NCBI GenBank assembly: GCA_964636655.1
Contig: CAZWTK010000001.1
Span: 62,001 to 126,000 of the forward strand
DNA length: 64,000 nt
Reading direction: 5' to 3'
DNA from: Fen-549 sp964636655
GTDB lineage: Bacteria; Actinomycetota; Thermoleophilia; Gaiellales; Gaiellaceae
The translations under genes and the position numbers were made by a program. Shown here one piece after another: positions 23,643-35,546 of this stretch (the first letter of the stretch is position 1; every line of letters begins with the position of its first letter). A model generated the notes under the pieces. That model was not told the DNA's origin. It saw nothing but the letters and a program-made list of their open reading frames with translations, and did no database searches.

Positions 23643-25988
23643 TCACCGATCGCACCCAGTCGACGGGTCTTCATTCAGAGACAAGCTCGGGGCGTGCTCG
23701 GCTCGTACGGTCACGGCACAGCCGTCCGACTCGAGCACCACGCGCCCGTCCTGGTCGGTGCGAAAGACGCCGAGCCCCGGCTCGGCGGCCAGCGTGGCGA
23801 GCGTCGAGGACGTCGGATGTCCGTAGTCGTTGTCGCGGCCGACCGAGATGACGGCGATCTGCGGTTGCAGGCGACCGAGCAACTGCGGCAAGCCCTCGTC
23901 GGCAGAGCCGTGGTGAGCGACCTTGTACACCTCGAGCGGCGAGAGAGTGAGCGGGAGGGTCACGTCCGACTCGGCATCGGCGGGAAGGAGCAGGTCGATC
24001 GATCCGTAGGAGGCGAGGACGACGATCGCCAGCTCGTTGTCGTCGCCGGCGCTGCCGACGGATTCGTTTGTCGGCGAGAGTATTCGCAGGCGAAGCTCGC
24101 CCAGATCGAGCTCCTGACCCGCCCGTCCCAGTTCGATCGGCACGCCGCGCCGCCGCGCTTCCTCGCGTGCCGTCCGCTCGTCGCTGTCGCCCCCGGAGAC
24201 CCCCGAGTCGAGCACGAGCTGCACGTCGAGGTCGTGAAGTACCTTGGCCGCTCCGCCAACGTGATCGCGGTGCGGATGGCTGAGCACGAGGGCCTCCAGC
24301 CGTCTGACTCCAAGCTGGCGCAGCTGTCCGGCCACATTCGCCTCGGGCGGCCCCGCGTCGACCAGCACCGCTCCGTCCCGGGTTTCGAGCAGCGTCGAAT
24401 CTCCCTCGCCGACGTCGAGGAAGGAGATGCGAAGCCCGTCAGGAGGCGCCGGCATGAGAAGCGGGCGCGGCCGGTTCTGCCAGCCCCAAAGCGGAATGAG
24501 TGCGGTCAGCGCGAGCACAACGAGGCGCGGTAGCCGCGGCCTGAGCAGGAAGGGCCAGAGCGCGAGAAAGAAGACGACGAGACAGAGCCGCAATAGCTGA
24601 GCCCGGCTCACCTGGGCGCCGGGTAGCGCGCCGACCAAGCGCGCCCAGAAGGCGATGTAGGCGGCGAGGAGCCCGTTCAGGAAAGCCAGCGCCAGTGCGG
24701 CGGGAGGGGCGAGTGACGCCACCAGCACGCAGGCCAGGCCGAGGAAGAGGACGAACGGAACGACCGGCTCGACCGCGACGTTCGCGAGCACCCCGTACAC
24801 CGGCACTGTGCCGAACTGAAAGACCATGATCGGCGTCGTCATCAGGGTGCAACCGGCCGATACCGCGACGACCGGGCGCAGAACGGCTGGAAGCGGAGTC
24901 TTCTCGAGCAGGCGCTCGAGCGGCCTCACCGTCACGAAGATGGCCACCACCGCCGCGAACGAGAGCTGAAAGCCAGGGTCGAAGAGCGAGCGCGGGTTCC
25001 AGACCAACAGAGTCAGCGCTCCGAGCAAGAAGAAGTACCAACGGTCGCGCGGTCGCGCCGCCAGCCAGGCCAGCGAGGCCAGTCCTCCCGCCACCGCCGC
25101 CCGCACCACCGAGGGCTGCCAGCCGACGACCAGCACGTAGGCGAAGATCGTGGTCAGCGCCAGCACCTCCGCGAGGCGCCTGGGAATGCCGCAGAGCCAG
25201 GCGATCCCGAGCACCCCGGCCACGAGGAAGGCGATGTTCTGGCCCGAGACCGCCAGCAGGTGGTAGAGGCCCGAGCGCCGAAACGACTGGCGCAGCCCGT
25301 CAGGCAGGCCCTCGTCCTCGCCCAGCACGAAGCCCAGCACCAGCCCGCGCCGCTGGCCCGCGAGCCCGGGCACGAGATCGTGAGCGAGGCGCTCGCGCAG
25401 GCGGTCGCCGACGCCTCCTAGGCCGCCGCGGCGGCCGACCAGGCGCCAGGGACCCGTCTTCAGAACAACGTGAATGCCCTGACGGGCCAGCCAGGCTCTC
25501 TGATCGAAGCCGCTCGCACTCGGCCCCGACGGTGACTCGACCTTGGCGCTGAGCGCGAGCACGGCCCCGATGGGTGGCGCCTTTCCGCGCGGCAGACTGA
25601 GCCAGACACGCTCTCGCAGGGGCCTGCGACCAAAGCGTTCGACCTGTCCGACCGCACTGATCGCATAGGAGCTCACGCGCGGCGGCCCGACCACGACCAC
25701 GCGCATCTCGGCGCTTTCGCCTACGTGCGAGACGAGAATACTGCGATCGAGAGCGCTCAGCCTGAGCGAGCCAACCGATAGCCCGAAAATGAGGAAAAGC
25801 GCTGCGATCGTGGCGAGACGAAAACGTGATCGCCCACAGAGCAAGTTCGAGGCAACGAGCGCAAGCGCCCCGATCGCCGCGGCAGAAGCGCCGATCCGCA
25901 GCGCGTTGGCCAGCGCCAGGCCCAGGCAGAGCGCCGCGACGAGGCAGTGCTGGAGCGGTATCGAGCGCGGACGTTCGGTTACGAACAA
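23643..25988 (-). CDS. comEC: ComEC/Rec2 DNA-uptake channel protein
   Basis: A 781-residue protein in three parts. First comes an N-terminal DUF4131 region with membrane helices. The central competence channel domain follows, containing GLYHLLAVSGQNIAFLVAGV (the classic HLLAVSG motif), QPSVVRAAVAGG and FDPGFQLSFAAVVAIF. A C-terminal MBL-fold domain starts near residue 515 (LRISFLDVGEGDSTLLET) and has the LSHPHRDHVGG metal motif and YKVAHHGSADEGLP. ComEC carries single-stranded DNA across the membrane during natural transformation. It is followed upstream on the same strand by comEA nine bases away, forming a competence operon. Confidence 0.94.
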   Translation of the reverse strand: MFVTERPRSIPLQHCLVAALCLGLALANALRIGASAAAIGALALVASNLLCGRSRFRLATIAALFLIFGLSVGSLRLSALDRSILVSHVGESAEMRVVVVGPPRVSSYAISAVGQVERFGRRPLRERVWLSLPRGKAPPIGAVLALSAKVESPSGPSASGFDQRAWLARQGIHVVLKTGPWRLVGRRGGLGGVGDRLRERLAHDLVPGLAGQRRGLVLGFVLGEDEGLPDGLRQSFRRSGLYHLLAVSGQNIAFLVAGVLGIAWLCGIPRRLAEVLALTTIFAYVLVVGWQPSVVRAAVAGGLASLAWLAARPRDRWYFFLLGALTLLVWNPRSLFDPGFQLSFAAVVAIFVTVRPLERLLEKTPLPAVLRPVVAVSAGCTLMTTPIMVFQFGTVPVYGVLANVAVEPVVPFVLFLGLACVLVASLAPPAALALAFLNGLLAAYIAFWARLVGALPGAQVSRAQLLRLCLVVFFLALWPFLLRPRLPRLVVLALTALIPLWGWQNRPRPLLMPAPPDGLRISFLDVGEGDSTLLETRDGAVLVDAGPPEANVAGQLRQLGVRRLEALVLSHPHRDHVGGAAKVLHDLDVQLVLDSGVSGGDSDERTAREEARRRGVPIELGRAGQELDLGELRLRILSPTNESVGSAGDDNELAIVVLASYGSIDLLLPADAESDVTLPLTLSPLEVYKVAHHGSADEGLPQLLGRLQPQIAVISVGRDNDYGHPTSSTLATLAAEPGLGVFRTDQDGRVVLESDGCAVTVRAEHAPSLSLNEDPSTGCDR

Positions 25989-25997
25989 GCCCGGCCG

Positions 25998-26570
25998 CTA
26001 GGGAACGACGAGGTCGCGCAGCTCAGCGAGCTTGGCCGGGCCGATGCCGCTGACCGAGTCGAGCTCGTCGACCGATTTGAACAGCCCGTTCGCCGTTCGG
26101 TAGTCGATGATGCGCTGGGCGGTGGCCGGCCCAACACCGGGCAGCTCGTCGAGCTGCTCGAGGGTTGCGCTGTTCAGGTGTATGGGAGCAACCGCACCCG
26201 ACCCGCTCGAGCTCGCCGCGGCGGCCGTCGCGGTCACCTTCTCGGGCACTAGCACCTGCTGTCCGTCGCTCAACGAGGCGGCCCGATTGACGAGCGTGAG
26301 ATCGGCCTTCCGGGTCTCTCCCCCGGCCTTCAGGAGCGCGTCGTTGATGCGCGACCCCGCCGGGAGCCGGTACACACCGGGGCGTCGCACGGCGCCGCAG
26401 ACATCGACCAGGAGCTGCGAGCTGCTCTTGGCACCGACGAGCTTGATCTGGGCTTTTCTCTGCACAGTCGAGTGCCGCGCCCCTAGCAACTTGCCAGCAG
26501 TGACGAGCAGCACCAGTGCCAGCACGCATACGATGATCGCCTGCCGACGCGAGATCTCGGGAAGCTTCAT
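25998..26570 (-). CDS. comEA: ComEA-like DNA-binding competence protein
   Basis: About 190 residues from the ATG at 26570. Residues 8-28 are a membrane anchor (RQAIIVCVLALVLLVTAGKL). Residues 40-100 form an SLBB-type domain (VDVCGAVRRPGVYRLPAGSR, NRAASLSDGQQVLVPEK). After an Ala/Ser linker, the C-terminal helix-hairpin-helix pair reads HLNSATLEQLDELPGVGPAT and LDSVSGIGPAKLAELRDL. ComEA binds incoming double-stranded DNA outside the membrane and hands it to ComEC, encoded immediately downstream. Confidence 0.92.
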   Translation of the reverse strand: MKLPEISRRQAIIVCVLALVLLVTAGKLLGARHSTVQRKAQIKLVGAKSSSQLLVDVCGAVRRPGVYRLPAGSRINDALLKAGGETRKADLTLVNRAASLSDGQQVLVPEKVTATAAAASSSGSGAVAPIHLNSATLEQLDELPGVGPATAQRIIDYRTANGLFKSVDELDSVSGIGPAKLAELRDLVVP

Positions 26571-26641
26571 GACGCGATCCTGCCGCACGAATCGCTACCG
26601 AACTGCGTCGTTTTCGGACTGAAACGCGCACGATCTCCTGA

Positions 26642-27189
26642 ATCTCATACGCCAGCGTCGAGGCGACGGCGGAGATCGTCAATCACCTCTACGAGACCGG
26701 GCGGGGGCGGATCGCGCATATCACCGGTCACAGCAATACGCGCCGGGCCCCGACAGGCTGCTCGGCTGCCGCTCCGAGCTGACCAAGCTCGGCCTGCCGG
26801 CGCGGCCCGAGTACGTCGAGAACGGCGACTACTTCCATCGCAGCGGATACGCGGCCTGCAAGCGCCTGCTCGCGCTGGCCGAGCCGCCCGATGCCATCGC
26901 CTGCGCCAGCGACGTGTTGGCGATCGCCGCCATGGTCGCGATCGAGCAGGCCGGGGTTCGCGTACCCGAGGACATCGCCGTCACCGGCTTCGACAACGCC
27001 GACTACGCCGCGACAGTGATTCCGGCGCTGACGACGGTGCGCCAGGACCCGCTCGGCATGGGTGCCGCGGCCGCTGAAGCAGTTTTGCGCATGCTCGAGA
27101 ATCCGGACGCCTCTCCAGCAGCTGTCCTGATCCACACCGAGCTGATCGTGTGCGAATCGAGGGGACCGGCGGCTTCACACGCCTCCTGA
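26642..27189 (+). pseudogene. LacI-like sensor-domain gene, copy A (5'-truncated and frameshifted)
   Basis: Codons matching YASVEATAEIVNHLYETG and GRIAHITGHSNTR are followed by a one-base loss near 26745. The frame then resumes as PDRLLGCRSELTKLGLPARP through EDIAVTGFDNADYAATVI and ends at TGA 27189. Homology to copy B begins abruptly at about 26642, so the first 150-160 codons are missing. The breakpoint is about 70 bp from the comEA start. This is a decayed duplicate of the gene that follows. Confidence 0.85.
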
Positions 27190-27251
27190 GCAAGCGATCG
27201 GGATACCGGCCCGACGGACTCATCGCTCTATAGATCCGGGGCCGATTACCG

Positions 27252-28292
27252 ATGATTGGGACACCAGAGGCATATCGCATGCATAGCCAAAGAGACTTTT
27301 CAGATTCTGGGCGACTTTCGCCCGCAGACATGCTCGCAGCACTACGCGAGGAAGCCGGCGAAGCGCTCGAGCTGAAGACCCGCGCCGAGGCGATGGCCGA
27401 GCGATCAACCCGCGATTCCTCCCATAAGCGCTACTTGATCGGCCTCATCTCCTGTCTGCTCCCCATTTCCGATCTCTCGCACCCGATCTTCGAGAAGATG
27501 TTGCTCGGTATTCGCGGCCGTATGACCGCAAACGACTGCGATGTGCTCCTCTGCGCAACGCGACAGCTCGGTGCCGACGAGAGCCAGCGTAGAGCCGCCG
27601 CCGTACAGACGATCGAGCGTGGAGTGGACGGGTTAGTCGCCTGGGGCGTCGCCTTCGGCGATCCCGAATGCGAGCCGATCCTAAGCAGCGGCCTGCCGGT
27701 TATCTTCGTCGACAACGACGTGATCGGTGAGCGCGCCGGCAGCGTGATGTCGGCCAACGTCGAGGCGATGGTGGAGATCGTCGATCACCTCTATAAGACC
27801 GGCCGGCGACGGATTGCACATATCAGCGGCCATTACGAGACCCGGCCCGGAGCCGACCGCCTCTTCGGCTATCGCTCCGAGCTCAAACGGATCGGCTTGC
27901 CGTCCCCAGACGAGTACGTCGTCGAGGGAGACTTCTTCCACGACAGCGGCTTTGAGGCGGCCAAGCGCCTACTCGAGCTACCCGAGCCGCCCGACGCGAT
28001 CGCTTGCGCAAGCGACTCGATGGCCGTCGGGGCAATCGCTGCAATCGAGCAGGCCGGGCTACGCGTTCCCGAGGACATCGCCGTCACCGGCTTCGACGAC
28101 GCCGACTACGCAGCGACCGTGATACCCGCGCTTACGACGGTTCACCAGGACCCGCTCGGCATGGGCACCGCAGCCGCCGAGGCAGTCTTGCGCATGCTCG
28201 ACGATCCGGCCGGCTCGCCGGCGGCGGTCCTGATCGAGACCGAGCTGATCGTGCGCGAGTCGAGCGGGCCGGCAGAGTCCGGGGGAAACTAG
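27252..28292 (+). CDS. LacI-like sensor protein lacking the HTH domain, copy B (intact)
   Basis: 346 residues. From about residue 60 it is a LacI/periplasmic-binding-like effector domain: YLIGLISCLLPISDLSHPIF, GVDGLVAWGV, RRRIAHISGHYETRPGADRL, PDAIACASDSMAVGAIAAIE, RVPEDIAVTGFDDADYAATV and the closing LIETELIVRESSGPA. LacI repressors should begin with a 50-60 residue DNA-binding helix-turn-helix. Here that position holds a different segment (about 14-60: SGRLSPADMLAALREEAGEA and ELKTRAEAMAERS) predicted helical. A similar segment begins copy C. The sequence upstream of the start does not encode an HTH either. Function is unknown; a partner-dependent regulator or sugar sensor is possible. Confidence 0.85.
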   Translation: MIGTPEAYRMHSQRDFSDSGRLSPADMLAALREEAGEALELKTRAEAMAERSTRDSSHKRYLIGLISCLLPISDLSHPIFEKMLLGIRGRMTANDCDVLLCATRQLGADESQRRAAAVQTIERGVDGLVAWGVAFGDPECEPILSSGLPVIFVDNDVIGERAGSVMSANVEAMVEIVDHLYKTGRRRIAHISGHYETRPGADRLFGYRSELKRIGLPSPDEYVVEGDFFHDSGFEAAKRLLELPEPPDAIACASDSMAVGAIAAIEQAGLRVPEDIAVTGFDDADYAATVIPALTTVHQDPLGMGTAAAEAVLRMLDDPAGSPAAVLIETELIVRESSGPAESGGN

Positions 28293-28360
28293 ACCGATGG
28301 CGCCGTTCCCCGACGTCCGCCGCGTTCCCGTGCAGGGGTATTCCCGAGACGGGATCGCAG

Positions 28361-29360
28361 ATGTCGGCTGAAGAGGCGCCGAATACCGAAGGCTACCTCT
28401 CTCCTGCACGCGTCTACGCGGAGTTCGACGCCAGCATGGCCGACGCCGAAACTCTGCGCTCGCGTAGCGACGGTATGGCTGACAGACCGACGCACGAGCG
28501 AGCCGCGGGACGCTACCTGGTGGGACTCGTAACGGCGAGCTGGGAGGTGGCTGAGCTCGACCACCCTTTCTTCGGGCCGGTCTTCAAAGGCATTCGCAGC
28601 CGTCTGGTCAGCGCCGGCTGTGACCTGATTCTGTGCGGAAACCGCCCGGCCCGGCGAGGCGATCTGACGCGGGCGGCGGCGCTGGAGCGCACGATCGAGC
28701 GCGGAGCCGACGCCCTGATCGTCTGGGGGTTTGGCTATGACGACCCCGAGGTGGAGCCGATCCTTGCCTCGGAAGTCCCGGCGGTCTTCATCGACCTGGA
28801 TCCGATCGGACGTCGGGCCGGTTATGTGATGTCGGACAATGTCGCCGCGATGGCGAGCGTGGTCAGCCACCTCCACGACACGGGCCGGACGCGGATAGCT
28901 CACATCTGCGGCCTCCAGAACACCCGCCCGGGGCCCGACCGCCTGTTTGGATACCGCTCCGAGCTCGGCCAGCTCGGGCTGTCGGCGCCGTCCGAGTACA
29001 TCGAGCATGGCGACTATTACCACCACAGCGCCTACGAGGCCGCGATGCGCCTGCTGGCTCAACCCGAACCCCCCGACGCCATCACCTGCGCCAGCGACGC
29101 CATGGCGATCGGAGCGATGGTGGCAATCGCGGAGACCGGACTGCGCATCCCCCCGGCGACATCGCCGTCACCGGCTTCGACGACGCGCCCTTCGCCGCCG
29201 ACATGAAACCGAGCCTGACAACGGTGCGCCAGGATGCCGCCGGCATGGGGACGGCTGCCGCTGAGGCGATCCTACGCATGCTCGAGAGTCCAGACGAACC
29301 GCCGCCGACATCGGTCGTCTCGACCGAGCTAGTCATCCGCGAGTCGAGCGGGCCAGCAAA

Positions 29361-29364
<4 letters not shown>
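28361..29364 (+). pseudogene. LacI-like sensor-domain gene, copy C (frameshifted)
   Basis: It opens at ATG 28361 (MSAEEAPNTEGYLSPARVYA) and runs through the same N-terminal helix and LacI-like effector domain as copy B (GRYLVGLVTASWEVAELDHP, DALIVWGFGYDDPEVEPIL, TRIAHICGLQNTRPGPDRLF). In a six-C run at about 29149-29154 the frame breaks. The continuing GDIAVTGFDDAPFAADMKPS to VIRESSGPAN lies in another frame and stops at 29362-29364. The single homopolymer shift could be a sequencing error, in which case this is a functional paralogue of about 334 residues. The stop overlaps the convergent leuS stop. Confidence 0.8.
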
Positions 29365-31859
<2,495 letters not shown>

Positions 31860-32002
31860 AGCTCTAGAAAGCTACCTCAGCTCCCGGGCGACGCGCTCGC
31901 GCCGGCCCCCGGGCTCATCGCCGCGGGTGGCGCCGCGGTGGAAAATCCGACACGGAATCGACACGAGTCGGCGGGATTCTCGTCGCGTTTGGGACGTAAT
32001 GT

Positions 32003-32053
32003 GGAACCACCCCGCGGGTGGGTGGCTCGGGGGCGGGCGAAGACAGAAGTGCC
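32003..32053. repeat. Direct repeat flanking the GFA gene, left copy
   Basis: About 50 bp with core ACCACCCCGCGGGTGGGTGG followed by CTCGGGGGCGGGCGAAGACA. The partner copy is at 32684-32733. The core is itself an inverted repeat. The two copies bracket the GFA-family gene at 32106-32522. Confidence 0.7.
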
Positions 32054-32105
32054 GTACCAGCCGGTTGCCGCAAACGCAGTTCTGGCGTGTTTTCGAGAAC
32101 GGTCT

Positions 32106-32522
32106 CTAGACGGTGGGCCGCTGCTCGTAGCGAGGCAGCCCGTCATCCGACACCGGCAGCCAGGCGGGCGCCGAGGCGACCCAGGTGTGCCGGCTCGGCC
32201 GGACGCCGGGATCGGCGTCGAGCACGCCCAGGCGCACCCAGGCTTCGTCGGCGCCGGCATCGTTCATGCCGTAGAGGCTCGAGCCGCAGACGCGACAGAA
32301 GAACCTGATCGCCAGCCCCGGGCCGGGCTGGAAGTGCTCGACCAGCTCGTCGCCCACGACGATCCGCATCTGCTCGATCGGCACCTTCATCGCGGCCGAG
32401 CCCGCGTGACCGGAGTGCTTGCGGCAGTTGCCGCAGTGGCAGAAGCTGGCCAACTCGAAGGGCGGCTCGAGCTCGAAACGGACGCCTCCGCAGAGGCAAC
32501 TGCCTGGAACCGGGTAAGGCAT
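32106..32522 (-). CDS. GFA-family (glutathione-dependent formaldehyde-activating-like) zinc protein
   Basis: 138 residues. Zinc-ligand motifs in order: CLCGGVRF (about 9-16), FCHCGNCRKHSG (27-38) and FFCRVCGSSLYGM (74-86). This is the fold of Gfa/CENP-V proteins. Most members lack proven formaldehyde activity, and actinobacteria generally do not make glutathione, so the historical name should not be taken as function. It is isolated between leuS and lysA and is bracketed by 50-bp direct repeats, compatible with acquisition as a cassette. Confidence 0.88.
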   Translation of the reverse strand: MPYPVPGSCLCGGVRFELEPPFELASFCHCGNCRKHSGHAGSAAMKVPIEQMRIVVGDELVEHFQPGPGLAIRFFCRVCGSSLYGMNDAGADEAWVRLGVLDADPGVRPSRHTWVASAPAWLPVSDDGLPRYEQRPTV

Positions 32523-32683
32523 GGGCTTCGCGTCCTCCTCGCTGGATTCTCAGAGTCGGACACAACGTTAGGCGACCCGGCGGCGGGCAAGAAGCCTGGC
32601 CGAGCGGCGTGCCGGGCTCGCAATAGGCGCGGTCTTGGCGCGATCGCGTTACGTTCTCGGCTTGCCGGGACGGTACTTTCCGA

Positions 32684-32733
32684 CCACCCCGCGGGCGGGT
32701 GGTTCGGGGGAGGGCGACGTAAGAGGTGCTCTG
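32684..32733. repeat. Direct repeat flanking the GFA gene, right copy
   Basis: Core ACCACCCCGCGGGCGGGTGG followed by TTCGGGGGAGGGCGACGTAA, matching the left copy with a few substitutions and in the same orientation. ACCACCC and GGGTGGT are 7-bp perfect inverted arms. It lies about 65 bp upstream of lysA. Confidence 0.7.
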
Positions 32734-32799
32734 GCGCCACCCCCTCCCGCGCCCGTGCAAGCAATCGCCGTAATGCCGGATCGCTAAGCTCGCGGTGCG

Positions 32800-34071
32800 A
32801 TGTCCGTTCTCGATCTCTTCCCCGACAGCGCCCGCATCGAGCAGGGCGAACTGGAAGTCGGCGGCCTGCGCGCGTCCGAGCTGGCGCGTGAGTTCGGTAC
32901 GCCGCTCATCGTCTACTGCGAGCAGACGCTGAGGGCGCGGGCCCGCGCCTACCGCGAGGCGGCGCCGAACGCGCTTGTCGTCTTCGGCACCAAGGCCTTC
33001 CCCAATGTGGCCGTGCTGCGCCTCCTCGCCGAAGAGGGCCTTGGCGCGGACGTCTCCACCCTGGGCGAGCTCGAGGTCGCCCGCCGGGCGGGAATCGGCG
33101 GCGAGAAGATCGTCGTCCACGGCAACAACAAGAGCGACGAGGAGCTCGCCGCGGCGGCGGCGCTGGACGTGCTCTACCTCGTCCTCGACGCCCCCGACGA
33201 GGTCGAGCGGGCGGCGGCCGCCGGTATCAAGCGGGCGCTCGTGCGCGTCACGCCCGGTATCGAGGTCGACACGCACGAGGCGATCCAGACCGCGCATCGC
33301 GGTTCCAAGTTCGGCCTGACGCCGGAGCAGACGATCGAGGCGGTGCGCCAGGGCGTTTCGCTCGGAATGGAGATGACCGGGCTGCACATCCACCTCGGCT
33401 CGCAACTGCTCGATCTGGCCGCGCCGCGCATGCTGCTCGACTGGCTGGCCGGCTTCGTCGCCGTCTGCCGCACCGAGCTGGCCTGGGCGCCGGCCGTCGT
33501 GAACGTGGGCGGCGGGCTCGGCATCCGCTACACCGAAGACGAGCAGGCGCCCTCGATCGCCGAGTGGATCGGCGACGTCGAGGCACGGCTGGCACGCGAC
33601 TTCGCCGCGCACGGTCTGCCTCGTCCGGGACTCATTCTCGAGCCCGGCCGCTCGCTCGTGGGTGAGGCCGGCTTCACCCTCTACACGGTCGGTGTCGTCA
33701 AGGAGCCCGCAGAGGGCCCGCCCTGGGTGGCGGTGGACGGCGGCTACTCCGACAATCCGCGCCCGCTTTTCTATGGCGCCCGCTACGAGGCCTTGCTCGC
33801 CAATCGCGCCACTGAGCCAAGCGACCGCTCTTACACGGTCTGTGGCAAGCACTGCGAGGCCGGCGACGTTCTGGTCAGGCGCGTTGCTCTACCAGAGCCA
33901 AAGCGAGGCGACCTGCTGGCCGTTCCCGACACCGGGGCCTACACGCTCAGCATGGCTTCCAACTACAACGTCCTGACGCGACCGGCCGCGCTGATCGTCT
34001 CCGACGGCCGGGCGCGCCTGATCCGGCGCCGCGAGAGCCTCGAAGAGATTCTCGGGCTCGACGAGCTCTGA
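32800..34071 (+). CDS. lysA: Diaminopimelate decarboxylase
   Basis: A 423-residue PLP enzyme of the alanine-racemase-like fold that converts meso-diaminopimelate to lysine. The PLP-binding Lys is in VFGTKAFPN (Lys65). Other family blocks are VHGNNKSDEEL, GLHIHLGSQLLD, VNVGGGLGIRYTEDE, LEPGRSLVGEAGF, KHCEAGDVLV (active-site Cys and Glu) and DTGAYTLSMASNYN. It is a single gene with no thrA or hom behind it. Full length; no anomaly. Confidence 0.95.
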   Translation: MSVLDLFPDSARIEQGELEVGGLRASELAREFGTPLIVYCEQTLRARARAYREAAPNALVVFGTKAFPNVAVLRLLAEEGLGADVSTLGELEVARRAGIGGEKIVVHGNNKSDEELAAAAALDVLYLVLDAPDEVERAAAAGIKRALVRVTPGIEVDTHEAIQTAHRGSKFGLTPEQTIEAVRQGVSLGMEMTGLHIHLGSQLLDLAAPRMLLDWLAGFVAVCRTELAWAPAVVNVGGGLGIRYTEDEQAPSIAEWIGDVEARLARDFAAHGLPRPGLILEPGRSLVGEAGFTLYTVGVVKEPAEGPPWVAVDGGYSDNPRPLFYGARYEALLANRATEPSDRSYTVCGKHCEAGDVLVRRVALPEPKRGDLLAVPDTGAYTLSMASNYNVLTRPAALIVSDGRARLIRRRESLEEILGLDEL

Positions 34072-34146
34072 AACCTCACCGATTCGAGACCGCGCGACGC
34101 ACGGTCTTCGTGCACGCTCGTGACGAATGTTTCAGAATAGGGGGCA

Positions 34147-34518
34147 GTGCGTCGCCTCGGAGCCCTCACCCTCGCGATTGCCGTCGCAGCGATCGTCGCT
34201 TTCGCGGCCTTTTACGGCTTCGTCCACAGGCCCGACGACGGCGGCCGCACCGAGCAGATCTTCTACGCGGCCACGCTCCTGATCCCGCCCGCGCTCTTCC
34301 TGTTGCTCGCGCTGGTTCTCCTGATCAAGCAGTCCACCGGCGCCAACGTCCTTGCCCTGATCGGAATAGCCGCGCTCGTGGGGGCGCCGACACTCGTCTT
34401 CTTTCTCGGCAGTCTGGTCGGCATCTCGCTGGCCGTCGCGACGCTGGCGCTGATCGGGGTGGCAAGCGCGGTATTGATCCGGCGCTCCACCGTCGGCTGG
34501 CCACACGGCGGCGCCTGA
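34147..34518 (+). CDS. Small four-helix membrane protein, unknown
   Basis: 123 residues from a GTG at 34147. Four hydrophobic segments are clear: LTLAIAVAAIVAFAAFYGFV, FYAATLLIPPALFLLLALVL, NVLALIGIAALVGAPTLVFF and ISLAVATLALIGVASAVLI, with short polar loops and a C-terminal WPHGGA. No conserved motif is recognised. It follows lysA by 75 bp on the same strand and may be cotranscribed. Confidence 0.65.
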   Translation: MRRLGALTLAIAVAAIVAFAAFYGFVHRPDDGGRTEQIFYAATLLIPPALFLLLALVLLIKQSTGANVLALIGIAALVGAPTLVFFLGSLVGISLAVATLALIGVASAVLIRRSTVGWPHGGA

Positions 34519-34556
34519 CCGCGCCAGACAGCGGCGTGCTTCGTTTGAACGAGCTC

Positions 34557-35360
34557 TCAAGAGAGCGGGCGACCGGCGAAGCGATAGATCATCCCGATCG
34601 CGTCGAATCCCAGCTCGCCGTAGAGGTTCTTGGGCCAGTCGTCGTGGACGGCGCGCAAAAAGGTGAGCTCGTGACCGAGCGCCCGGCTGCGGCGAACCGC
34701 GTACGCGACCGTCGCCCGGGCCAGCCCGGCGCGCCGGTGAGTCTTCAAAGTCGCGACCGAGCGCACGACGGCGACACCGCTGTCATCGCTGAACAGCTCG
34801 CAGAAGGAGCGAACCTCACCCTCGACGACGGCTGCGAAGAAGCGCATCTCGCCAGCCGAGGCGAGTCTGTGCGGTACCGCGAGCTCCTGCCGAGCGAGCT
34901 CCTCGTCGCCACCTGAGCGATCGATCAGGTAGCGCTTCCTCGTGGGCTCGAGCTCCTCGATCTCGATCTCGCGTACCGAGCCCGCGTCTCCGACGCGATC
35001 GGGCCTGCCGTGCTGAGCCATCAAGACGACGCGCTCTGCCTGCCAGCGCTCGAGTTGCTCGAAGCCGAGAGCGAGCCTCGCGCCGATCTCCTCGTCGTAG
35101 GCGATCACACGGCGAAAGGCGAGTCGGCTCTGTAGCCTCTCGGCCTCGCCCGCGATCCGTTCGGCCTCCGACTCGAGCTCCTGTAGCGAGAGACGGTCGG
35201 CCACCGACTCGATCCTGAGCAGGTTCATGTTCAGAACACCGGGCAGCTCGCCGTCCGAGAGCGTCGCCACCCCGCCGAGGAACGTCTCCCGCCGCTCGCA
35301 GATCGCGTCGTCGAGCCCCCGCAGGAACTGAACCACTCGCAGGCGCTCGTTCTCGCTCAT
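34557..35360 (-). CDS. GNAT-family acetyltransferase with an N-terminal helical domain
   Basis: About 267 residues from the ATG at 35360, preceded by GAGGGAAGAG. Residues 1-110 form a charged helical region (LRVVQFLRGLDDAICERRET, LQELESEAERIAGEAERLQS). The C-terminal GNAT fold has RSFCELFSDDSGVAVVRSVA, the acetyl-CoA loop THRRAGLARATVAYAVRRSR and KNLYGELGFDAIGMIYRF. The substrate is not predictable. The layout resembles actinobacterial two-domain GNAT proteins of unknown role. Confidence 0.85.
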   Translation of the reverse strand: MSENERLRVVQFLRGLDDAICERRETFLGGVATLSDGELPGVLNMNLLRIESVADRLSLQELESEAERIAGEAERLQSRLAFRRVIAYDEEIGARLALGFEQLERWQAERVVLMAQHGRPDRVGDAGSVREIEIEELEPTRKRYLIDRSGGDEELARQELAVPHRLASAGEMRFFAAVVEGEVRSFCELFSDDSGVAVVRSVATLKTHRRAGLARATVAYAVRRSRALGHELTFLRAVHDDWPKNLYGELGFDAIGMIYRFAGRPLS

Positions 35361-35546
35361 CTCTCTTCCCTCGCGGTCTCCAACGCGCACACATCGAGCG
35401 ACCCACGGCGATGAATCACGCGCAGCGACTCGCCCCCACTCGATTCGAGCATGCTCATCGCGACGATGACGTAAATCCTCACGCGGGTAGCCTACTTCCC
35501 GCCGAATTACGCCCGGAGCGAGCTGTTCGAGCTTTCTGGCGACGAT

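Noticed and set aside
32106..32522. Calling the GFA protein a glutathione-dependent formaldehyde enzyme
   Set aside because: The fold is clear, but actinobacteria usually use mycothiol and most GFA proteins lack that activity.
35357..35482. 41-codon frame (GTG 35482) overlapping the GNAT start as ATGA
   Set aside because: The overlap is attractive, but there is no ribosome site and no recognisable fold; left uncalled.
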